Source of the DNA: Candidatus Poribacteria bacterium
GTDB taxonomy: Bacteria > Poribacteria > WGA-4E > WGA-3G
DNA length: 39,212 nt
Assembly: GCA_022819945.1 (NCBI GenBank)
Contig: JAJEGI010000046.1
Coordinates: forward strand, 1-39,212
Direction of reading: 5' to 3'
Position numbers and translations under genes: made by a program. Shown here piece by piece: positions 1 to 8,400 of this stretch. The notes beneath the pieces are model-generated. The model did no database searches, was not told where the DNA came from, and saw only the letters and a program-made list of their open reading frames with translations. The first letter of the stretch is position 1; each line of letters starts with the position of its first letter.

Positions 1-2
1 TA

Positions 3-2462
3 GCCCTATGGGCAATAGGTATCTCAGGGTTTTGCGCGTTGGCGTATGAGGTGTTGTGGACCCGTATCATGGTGTTCTTCCTCGGTAGCACGACATACGC
101 GTTCGCAACGATGCTCGCGGCGTTCCTGTTCGGCATCGCCTTGGGGAGCATGGTGTTCGCGCGTTGGGTTGACCGGATCAAACAACCCGTGGCAATTTTT
201 GGTATCGCCCAACTCGGTATCGGACTCTTCGCGCTGATCCTAATGCCAGCGTTTGAGGAGTTGTATGGGATGAGCCGAGCGTTCCAATCCACCTTCGGTG
301 CGAGCAGGTTCTGGACGTTCTTTTCCTGCTTCCTCGTGATGTGTCTGCCGACCTTTTTGATGGGTGCAAGTTTTCCGCTGGTAACGAAAATCTATACCGG
401 CAGTGCCCGGCAACTCGGTAAAAGTATCGGAAACGTCTATGCAGTCAACACAGTCGGCAGCATTTTAGGGGCGTTTTGTGCAGGGTTCATTCTGATTCCA
501 CTCTTAGGTATCCGACCGAGTATTGTGCTAACGGTCGCCTTAAACTCAGGTATCGGATGTCTGCTCGTTTTACGAAGCAGCGGACAGACCGAAACCGGAA
601 AATCACTCCTACAAGGAATCGGTGTCGGGATGCCGATACTCAACGTCGGGTTAGCGGTGATCCTGCTGCTCACGGTGAATCAACCACTTTTCCTGAAGAG
701 CGCGATTTTCAAAACCCAGCGTCCCGGTGATACACTCGTCGATTACAACGAAGAGGTGGATGCAACAGTAACAACACTGAGAGATGATGAAGGGGTCTAT
801 CGGCTCTATGTAGATACAAATCAGGCAGCTGATGCCTCGCGGTGGGATTCGCCGTCACATCGTGTTATCGCACATCTGCCGTTGTTATTGCACCCGCGTC
901 CAAAACGCGCACTTGTCGTCGGATTCGGTATGGGACTCACCTCGTATTCAATCACACAACACGGCGTACAGGTTGACGCGATTGAGCTGTCCAGCGGTGT
1001 GCTCGCTGCAGCACGAAAGCATTTCGCACATGTCAACGAAAATATATTTGAAAACCGGCTATTTAACTACAAACTCAACGATGGACGCAACCACATCCTG
1101 ATGACAAAGACGAAATACGATATGATTTCAACGGGTATTATCCATCCGCTTGTGAGTGCGGGGAGTTCTAATATCTATACTGCCGACTTCTATCGTTTGT
1201 GCCGCCGGATCCTGAGTGAAGACGGTATCATGTGCCAATGGGTGCCGCTGCATCGTCTACCAGAAGCGCACTATAAGATGATTGTACGCACTTTCATTGA
1301 GGTGTTCCCGGAGACAACACTCTGGTATAAATACACACCTGATTTCGTGATTCTCATCGGTACGCGTCAGCCGCTCCGAATCGACTATAAAAACTTCATA
1401 GCCCGCGCACAGATAGCGAATATCCGTGAAGGTCTTGCCGCTGATGACTTAGACGGGCCGTCGCTGCTCGATTCATTTATGATGGGACCAGAGACAGTCC
1501 ACAAATACGTCGGTGCTGGACCTATCCATACAGACAATCGCCCCCGATTAGAATTCTTCCGTGGCGCGGATCTGGTGGGGACAACGACACAAAACGTAAA
1601 AGGCATGGCAGAATATCGGGAACGGGTATTGCCGTATCTCACAAACTATGGCGCGACACTCGCAGAGACAAGAGCTGTTCGAGAGCAACTCGACACCTAC
1701 TTTAGAGCCACGCAGAAATTAATCAGTGGACAGATTGCTTACGCGAGCCGAAAATATCAAAACGCCGCAGCCCTCATGAATGAAGCGGTGGAACTCAATC
1801 CTGTGGACGAAACAATCCGCTATAACTTCGGTGTCGTTTCGGGCTTAATTCACGAAGGGACGCAGGAAGAACTCCGACAGATTGAACAACAGGTGCAGCA
1901 GACGATGGCACAGAATCCTGAGGACATTCAGGGACACCTGTATCTGGCGACGGTGTATGAACAATCGGCAGCGGAATATGAGAGAAAAGGTGAATTTGAT
2001 AAGGCGACAAAGGAGCTTGGAAAGGCGGCAAGCGAACTGGAGGAATTCCTCAGACGTGAGCCGAGTCGATCCGATGTCTACCTAATTTTAGGACCGCTTT
2101 ATGAACGCCAAGAACGCTACAAAGAAGCACTCCGCACATATCAACGGCTTGAACGGCAAGAGGAGACTTTGCAGTTACCTGCCCCAATTCTCGCTGCGAT
2201 GGCACGGCTCCACCTGATATTAAAAAATGTTGATGAAGCCGAAAAATACGGGCAAAAAGGTATCGCTGCAAACCCGAATTCGTGGCGGTCGTATTATATC
2301 TTGGGGAATGTCTACGCTACCAAGAATCAACCGCAAAAACAGATAGAATATTATAACAACGCTTTGAAAGCACTCGATGAAATCATCCGAGTCGCTTCAG
2401 ATCCGAACGACTTACTCGCCAGAGAACAGATTCAAAATGAACTTGAAGCACTGAAAAAATAG
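3..2462 (+). CDS. Fused membrane / spermidine-synthase-like protein with C-terminal TPRs (5' end outside window)
   Basis: The reading frame is open to the first base of the window. The residues before the TTG at 39 (ALWAIGISGFCALAYEVLW) continue the typical first membrane helix of this family, so the gene is 5'-truncated by the window and TTG39 is not its start. From N to C there are about 220 residues of hydrophobic, MFS-like helices. A Rossmann methyltransferase fold of the spermidine synthase type follows (glycine-rich VVGFGMG, acidic VDAIELS, then LNDGRNH and YDMIS). The C-terminal third holds several TPR-like helical repeats. Family members are inner-membrane proteins of unproven substrate, and polyamine synthesis should not be assumed. 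The TAG stop lies inside an interspersed repeat. The family call is firm; the function is open. Confidence 0.85.
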   Translation, partial: ALWAIGISGFCALAYEVLWTRIMVFFLGSTTYAFATMLAAFLFGIALGSMVFARWVDRIKQPVAIFGIAQLGIGLFALILMPAFEELYGMSRAFQSTFGASRFWTFFSCFLVMCLPTFLMGASFPLVTKIYTGSARQLGKSIGNVYAVNTVGSILGAFCAGFILIPLLGIRPSIVLTVALNSGIGCLLVLRSSGQTETGKSLLQGIGVGMPILNVGLAVILLLTVNQPLFLKSAIFKTQRPGDTLVDYNEEVDATVTTLRDDEGVYRLYVDTNQAADASRWDSPSHRVIAHLPLLLHPRPKRALVVGFGMGLTSYSITQHGVQVDAIELSSGVLAAARKHFAHVNENIFENRLFNYKLNDGRNHILMTKTKYDMISTGIIHPLVSAGSSNIYTADFYRLCRRILSEDGIMCQWVPLHRLPEAHYKMIVRTFIEVFPETTLWYKYTPDFVILIGTRQPLRIDYKNFIARAQIANIREGLAADDLDGPSLLDSFMMGPETVHKYVGAGPIHTDNRPRLEFFRGADLVGTTTQNVKGMAEYRERVLPYLTNYGATLAETRAVREQLDTYFRATQKLISGQIAYASRKYQNAAALMNEAVELNPVDETIRYNFGVVSGLIHEGTQEELRQIEQQVQQTMAQNPEDIQGHLYLATVYEQSAAEYERKGEFDKATKELGKAASELEEFLRREPSRSDVYLILGPLYERQERYKEALRTYQRLERQEETLQLPAPILAAMARLHLILKNVDEAEKYGQKGIAANPNSWRSYYILGNVYATKNQPQKQIEYYNNALKALDEIIRVASDPNDLLAREQIQNELEALKK

Positions 2463-2515
2463 CCATCAGCCATCGGAGACTGTCGGCGAGTCAAGTAACT
2501 GACGGCTGATAATCG
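2457..2515. repeat. Interspersed repeat related to the insert in der
   Basis: This shares the block AATAGCCATCAGCCATCGG with positions 16007-16026 inside der and continues with partial similarity (GTCGGCGA here, GTCAGCGA there). ATCAGCC near the left end and GGCTGAT near the right end are inverted copies, so the unit can fold. The stop codon of the upstream gene lies within it. Confidence 0.65.
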
Positions 2516-2565
2516 ATTTTGATGTGAATTTCAGAAACGATTCGGTATTTAACAATACAAAATGT

Positions 2566-2583
2566 CCCGCCGTAAGCGGTGGG
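2566..2583. repeat. Short hairpin, possibly the remnant of a transposon end
   Basis: CCCGCCG, loop TAAG, CGGTGGG forms a seven-pair stem with one G-T pair, followed by GAATTCTT. No T-tract follows, so a rho-independent terminator is unlikely. The stem followed by GAATTC resembles the subterminal hairpins of IS200/IS605-type elements, but no transposase is nearby. This is an inference from pattern only. Confidence 0.3.
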
Positions 2584-2594
2584 AATTCTTACAT

Positions 2595-2641
2595 AGGAGG
2601 AACCCTTGCACCCAGTAAACAAGCAAGGGAATATCTAATCA
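2595..2641 (+). promoter_or_regulatory. aspS leader: short ORF and hairpin at the ribosome-binding site
   Basis: AGGAGG at 2595-2600 sits 5 nt before a TTG (2606) that opens an 11-codon frame (MHPVNKQGNI, stop 2636-2638) ending 3 nt before the aspS ATG. The likely aspS ribosome-binding site, AAGGGA at 2625-2630, lies in the 3' arm of a hairpin (CCCTTGC 2603-2609 with GCAAGGG 2623-2629). Translation of the leader could open the hairpin. The elements are visible; the regulation is inferred. Confidence 0.35.
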
Positions 2642-4669
2642 ATGTCTCAAGAAACCCAAGAAGCCACACCTGCTCGTTTAAAACGTACCCATTATTGTGG
2701 CGACCTGCGTTTAACTGACGCAGGGACAACCGCGCAACTCAACGGCTGGGTCAAACGTCGCCGCGACCACGGCGGTGTCATCTTCGTCGATTTACGCGAT
2801 AGAACCGGCATCACACAGGTCGTCTTTGATCCACAGATCGACGAAAAAGCACACGCCATTGCGGACGCTGTCAGAAGCGAATTCGTACTCAACGTCAGTG
2901 GTGCTGTCCGCGAACGCGAACCCGGCGATCCGCTTTTCCACGCCGACGCTGCTTATCAAACAGACCTCGCCGAAGGCACGCTGTCTCCAGCATTCCGATC
3001 CTTATTCTCAGATACGGACCCGAAATACACGCTCTCCGAAGAAATTGAAGTAGCAACTCGAATCCAAGGCGAGCGGTGGTTGGTCACTGATGTCGAAAAC
3101 AATCGGACATATCACATTGAGAACCAAGAAGCCGGTCTTATCGTTTATCAAGGCACCGTCAACCCCGAACTTGATACAGGCGAAATTGAGGTCGCTGTAG
3201 ATTCTCTGCACATTTTGAATACTGCCAAAACCCCGCCGTTTCCGGTTGAAGACGATATTGATGTCGCAGAGGATATTCGGATGCGCTATCGGTTCATTGA
3301 CCTGCGCAGACCTGAGATGCAGAAGACCCTGGCGATGCGCCATAAAGCTGCCCTCGCGGCACGCAACTACATGAACGAACAAGGCTTCCTTGAGATTGAG
3401 ACACCTATCTTGGCGAATAGCACACCTGAAGGCGCGCGCGACGTACTTGTGCCAAGCCGCTATAATCCGGGGCGGTTCTACGCGCTCCCGCAATCACCAC
3501 AGCAGTTCAAGCAGATCCTCATGATGAGCGGTGTTGACCGCTATTTCCAAATCGCGCGATGTTTTCGTGATGAAGATACACGTGCCGATAGACAACTGGA
3601 ATTCACGCAGCTGGATATTGAGATGTCCTTCGCAGACACGGACGATGTGCTTGAAGTAACCGAAGGATTGATGAAACGGATATTTGAAGAAGCAGGCAAC
3701 ATCCCTGTCCAAACCCCGTTTCTAAGGCTCACCTACCACGAATCGATGGCACGGTTCGGAAACGACAAACCTGATACACGGTTCGGTATGGAACTCACAG
3801 ACATCTCCGATGTCATGGCTGATTGCGACTTCCAAGTATTCGCACGGACATTAGCCAGCGGTGGACAGGTCAAAGCCATCGCCGTACCGGGCGGTGAAGA
3901 CTTTTCACGCAAAGACATTGACGACCTGACTGCATTCGTCGCGACCTATCGCGCGAAAGGATTGGCATGGGTTAAAGTTACGTCAGAAGGTTTTTCGTCT
4001 GGAATTGTCAAGTTCTTCACAACAGAACAACTCGAAACGGCGCAAGAGCGAACAGGCGCGCAACCGGGAGACATCATGTTCTTCGTCGCTGACAAGCCGA
4101 AAGTTGTCGCCGATGCGCTCGGCTATCTTCGTCTTCACCTCGGAAAGAAACTCAATCTTATCGATAAAAGTCTATACAACTTTTTGTGGATCGTTGATTA
4201 TCCACTGTTTGACTGGAACGAGGAAGAGAACCGATACGAACCACATCATCACCTCTTCACAAGCTGCACAGAGGAGACACTCCCGCTCTTAGATACGGAT
4301 CCAGGGAAAGTTCAGAGCCAACATTACGATCTCGTCTGCAACGGGTATGAGGTCTGTAGTGGGAGTGTGAGGATCCACCAATGGGATATTCAACAGAAGA
4401 TCTTCGGCATCCTCAATATCACACCGGAGGAGGCTGAGAGCCGGTTCGGTTATTTCATAGACGCGTTGGCGTATGGCACACCCCCACATGCTGGCATCGC
4501 ACCCGGACTTGACCGGATGGTAATGCTGATGCGGAACGAGGAGAACATTCGAGAAGTCATCGCGTTCCCGAAATCACAACAAGGCCTCTGCCCACTAACG
4601 CATGCCCCTTCTGTTGTATCGGACGAACAATTAGAAGAGTTGTCGATTCGCGTTGATGTAGATGGCTAA
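2642..4669 (+). CDS. aspS: Aspartyl-tRNA synthetase (bacterial type, with an extra insertion)
   Basis: Charges tRNA-Asp (or tRNA-Asp/Asn) with aspartate. The order is an N-terminal OB-fold anticodon-binding domain (LNGWVKRRRDHGGVIFVDLRDR), class II catalytic core (motif 2 FRDEDTRADRQLEFTQLD), GAD insertion domain (about residues 380-500) and motif 3 (GIAPGLDRMVML). At 675 residues it is about 80 longer than typical bacterial AspRS (about 590). The excess lies at about residues 96-175, between REREPGD and TGEIEV, where the E. coli enzyme has only a short loop. ATG2642 is chosen for the N-terminal match and AAGGGA 11 nt upstream. A Uma2 gene follows 39 nt later. The identification is secure. 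Confidence 0.97.
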   Translation: MSQETQEATPARLKRTHYCGDLRLTDAGTTAQLNGWVKRRRDHGGVIFVDLRDRTGITQVVFDPQIDEKAHAIADAVRSEFVLNVSGAVREREPGDPLFHADAAYQTDLAEGTLSPAFRSLFSDTDPKYTLSEEIEVATRIQGERWLVTDVENNRTYHIENQEAGLIVYQGTVNPELDTGEIEVAVDSLHILNTAKTPPFPVEDDIDVAEDIRMRYRFIDLRRPEMQKTLAMRHKAALAARNYMNEQGFLEIETPILANSTPEGARDVLVPSRYNPGRFYALPQSPQQFKQILMMSGVDRYFQIARCFRDEDTRADRQLEFTQLDIEMSFADTDDVLEVTEGLMKRIFEEAGNIPVQTPFLRLTYHESMARFGNDKPDTRFGMELTDISDVMADCDFQVFARTLASGGQVKAIAVPGGEDFSRKDIDDLTAFVATYRAKGLAWVKVTSEGFSSGIVKFFTTEQLETAQERTGAQPGDIMFFVADKPKVVADALGYLRLHLGKKLNLIDKSLYNFLWIVDYPLFDWNEEENRYEPHHHLFTSCTEETLPLLDTDPGKVQSQHYDLVCNGYEVCSGSVRIHQWDIQQKIFGILNITPEEAESRFGYFIDALAYGTPPHAGIAPGLDRMVMLMRNEENIREVIAFPKSQQGLCPLTHAPSVVSDEQLEELSIRVDVDG

Positions 4670-4708
4670 GAATGGTTAACTGACAACTTTTTCAAAGGAG
4701 ATAGCACG

Positions 4709-5458
4709 ATGCAAAAAAGAATAGGCTCTGCCCCAACACTCGTCTATCCCGAATCAGACGGAGAACCGATGGCAGAAAGTGGAAGACACGTCAGACTCCT
4801 CTTGGATATGATAGAAATGATAGATTGGCATTTCCGGGACGTACCGGATGTGCATGTCTGCGGCAACATGTTCCTCTATTATGAAGAGGGCAACCCACGG
4901 AAGGTTATCTCACCGGACGTGTTCATGGTCCGTGGTGTTTCAAAGAAAGACCTGCGAACCTATAAGACGTGGGAACAGCAACCGTATCTCGATTTCGTCC
5001 TCGAACTTGCCAGCCCAAGCACGTATACGAAAGACTTCAACGAAAAGAAGACGATTTATGAGCAGATTCTACGGGTCAAAGAGTATTGCATCTACGATCC
5101 ATACCATGAGATTGATCCGTCCTTCGTCGGTTTTCGGCTTGTAGGGGATACGTATCAAGAAATAGCGTTTGTAGAGGGTAGGCTTCCGTGTGAGACGTTA
5201 GGTTTAGAACTCGGTGAACGCGATGGCGTGTTGCGACTCTATGATCCTGTCAAGAGGATGTGGTTCGGTCCAGGTCGGGAGCGTACAGTTGAAGCGGAGA
5301 CCCGCGCATCTGAAGAAGCCCACGCACGGCAGGAGGCAGAAACCCGCGCATCTGAAGCGGAGAATCGCGCCTCTGAAGAAGCCCGCGCACGGCGAGATGC
5401 CGAAGCTGAACTCGAAAAACTGCGCGCAGCCCTTGAACGTTTAGAAGTAACCAAATAG
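4709..5458 (+). CDS. Uma2-family (DUF820) putative PD-(D/E)XK nuclease with coiled-coil tail, copy 1
   Basis: Uma2 proteins have a restriction-endonuclease-like fold; their cellular role is unknown. Visible family features are SPDVFMVRG, FVLELASPSTYTKDFNEKK (candidate acidic and lysine residues) and KEYCIYDPYHE. The last 60 residues are an Ala/Glu/Arg-rich coiled coil made of short repeats (ASEEAHARQEAETRASEAEN and similar). RBS AAAGGAG precedes the ATG. The gene ends directly before the giant surface-protein gene, whose RBS overlaps this stop, so the two are probably co-transcribed. A paralogue at 10664 shares its upstream 18 bp and its first ~90 nt almost exactly. The nuclease activity is inferred from the family. 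Confidence 0.88.
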   Translation: MQKRIGSAPTLVYPESDGEPMAESGRHVRLLLDMIEMIDWHFRDVPDVHVCGNMFLYYEEGNPRKVISPDVFMVRGVSKKDLRTYKTWEQQPYLDFVLELASPSTYTKDFNEKKTIYEQILRVKEYCIYDPYHEIDPSFVGFRLVGDTYQEIAFVEGRLPCETLGLELGERDGVLRLYDPVKRMWFGPGRERTVEAETRASEEAHARQEAETRASEAENRASEEARARRDAEAELEKLRAALERLEVTK

Positions 5459-5468
5459 GAGATTGATT

Positions 5469-8400
5469 GTGAAGAGTGGTAAATACTGCCTCCTTATAAT
5501 CTTGGCGTGCATAGGATTTGCAACAGCAGACGCGCAAGAAAACCTCGCACAAGAGGTTTATACTATCTTTGAGCAGAGCTGTTTGAATTGTCATGGAGAA
5601 TCCGGGGCCTATAAAGATGAACTCCTGATTGAACGCACCGCGCTCGTTGATACAGGAGTCATTATTCCAGGGGATCCAGAAAACTCAGAATTCTATAAAC
5701 GCCTCCTCGGTCCTACCGAAAACGGGGCACAAATGCCACTCAATCTACCGCCACTCTCACAGGAAGCCGTTGAAACAATTGCCCTTTGGATTACCACAAG
5801 CGCGCCAGATTGGAACGTCCAGTACGACATCAATTTCATTACGACAGATGCAATGCTTGATACGATCCAAACCCATCTAAATTCACTGGATCCCTTTGAC
5901 CGTCCCTCCGCACGCTATTTTACAATGACGCATCTCCATAATGCAGGTGAAAGTCCTGAAACCCTCAACGACTATCGGATCGCGCTCTCTAAACTCATAA
6001 ATAGTCTCTCGTGGAGACGCGAGATCACAAACCCCAGACCCATTGATGAAGCACAAACGATCTTCCATATAGACTTACGGCGTTACGAATGGAATACCAG
6101 AATCGATGTCTGGCCATACATTGAGCAGGCATATCCCTACAACATTGTATTTGATCCAGAAACACAAGCCGGCCTCCTTGAAAAACTGACACAACTACAG
6201 ACCGAAACGGGCAGCACAGTACCGTATGTCCATGTCGATTGGTTTCTCGCAACTACTTCGTTACCACCACTCTACCACGACATTTTAGGATTGCCACAAA
6301 CAGACAGTGCATTAGAAACGCAATTAGAGGTAGACGTCGAAAATAATATCAGGCACGCCCCAGGGATAAATGTTTGGCGCGCGGGTTTCAACGATTCGGG
6401 TGTTTCCTTAAACAACCGCGTTGTTGAACGCCACACATCTCGCTACGGCGCGTATTGGAAAAGTTATGACTTTGCTGGAAACTTAGAGTCGCAGCACATC
6501 TTTACACACCCTCTTGATTTCACGCACGATGGTGGCGAAATTATCTTCAATCTACCCAACGGGTTGCAGGCGTATTTTCTCGTTGATGCGAACGGTAGTC
6601 GATTGAACGACGCGCCAATTGACATCGTTTCTAACCCCGCTGCCAGTGATCCAACGGTGCGGAACGGTCTCTCCTGTATCGGGTGCCATACCCAAGGCAT
6701 GAAGAAGTTTAAAGACAGCGTGCGTGCGGCAATTGAACAGGTTGAAAACCCGCCCTATAACAAAGAACAAGCATTACGCCTCTATCCAGAACAGTCCGTG
6801 CTCGATGAACTCCTACAAAAAGATACGCTTATGTTCCAGCAAGCGTTAGAAAAAATTGGCGGTCCGTTTGCGGATGAAGCATCCAGACAACAATTCTTCA
6901 AGCGGCATGAAAATGAACCGGTTCAACGGTTTCATGAGGCGTTTCAAGCACCGTTGGATGCATCACACGCTGCCGCCGCAGTCGGATTAGAAACAGCCGA
7001 ATTCCTCACACAGATACGCGAAAAACAGAGCCTAAAAAACTTAGGATTACAAACACTCACAGTTGTGAACGGCACCGTAAAACGGGATGCATGGACATCT
7101 AACTTTGACGATGTGATTTCCGCACTGAATACCCCTGATAGCACCCTGCCTCCAATTGTGCAGCGTCCAGAGATTATCCCGGGTGCTGGTGTTCATATTC
7201 CTGATCCGAATCTGCGTGCAGTAATTGAAGCGGAACTCGGTAAAACAGCAGAGGATGTGATTACGGTAGAGGATATGGAAAGATTTACTCATCTTGATGC
7301 AAGGAATTATGATGAACCGCGGAAGGAAAACATCAGCAATTTAATAGGACTTGAGTTTGCAAAAAACTTAAGTTTCCTACATATCGGTGGTAATTCAGTA
7401 TCAGACTTATCGCCACTTGCAGGATTAACAAAACTTGATTTCTTAGATGCCGAAGGTAACTTAATATCAGACTTATCGCCGCTTAAAGGATTAACTCGTC
7501 TAAGCGGTTTAATTCTTACTGATAACTTAATATCAAATATATTGCCTCTTAAAGGATTAACAAACCTTGAAGCATTACGAGTTAACAGGAACTCAATTTC
7601 AGATTTTTCTCCGATCACTAATCTAACAAGATTGAAGGAGATTTGGATTTCCGATAGTACGCTATCCGATCTGACGCTACTTGTGGGATTAGTTAACTTG
7701 GAAGGTATTCATGCTTGGGATGTTCCCATAGAAGATCTATCTCCCCTCACAGGACTAACAAAGTTGAGATGGTTAGACTTTGGCCGCACTCCAATATCAG
7801 ATCTTGCACCATTAGCGAACCTAACAAATCTGAGAAAACTGACATTTTACGACTGTGACATAGAAAACCTCTCGGATCTTGAGGGTTTGACAGAGTTGAT
7901 ACATATTAAAATGCCCCACAACACGATATCAGATCTCTCGCCGTTGGAAAGTGCAATTCGCCTAACGTACTTAGAGTTAGGCAACAATGAGATATCAGAT
8001 ATATCCGCGTTGGAAAAGTTAACTAATTTAGCAATTTTATGGATCGACAATAACAACATATCGGACATATCGCCCTTGGCAGAGTTAACCAACCTAGAGG
8101 AACTAAACCTTCGCAACAATCCGATAACGGATTTCTCACCTTTAGAAGCACTCTTCAAAAATACAGATATACTTTTTGATGTTATTATTCCAGATGCAAG
8201 TCTCCGTGCGGCGATTGCAGAGACACTTGGAAAAGAGAATGCTGATACTGTTCCCATTACCCTTGAAGAAATGACAACATTAACAACCCTGAGAGTGAGT
8301 AATAGGGACATTAAGAATTTAAAAGGCATTGAGCACGCTATAAATTTAGAAGAGTTGTGGATTTCAAAAAACCCTATATCTGATCTGTCACCACTCATTG

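Noticed and set aside
3008..3493. 161-residue minus-strand ORF within aspS
   Set aside because: Fully antisense to the AspRS coding sequence and without recognisable domains.
7847..8398. 183-residue minus-strand ORF
   Set aside because: It is an antisense shadow of the LRR arrays: repeated plus-strand codons give repeated minus-strand residues. No ribosome-binding site or family match.
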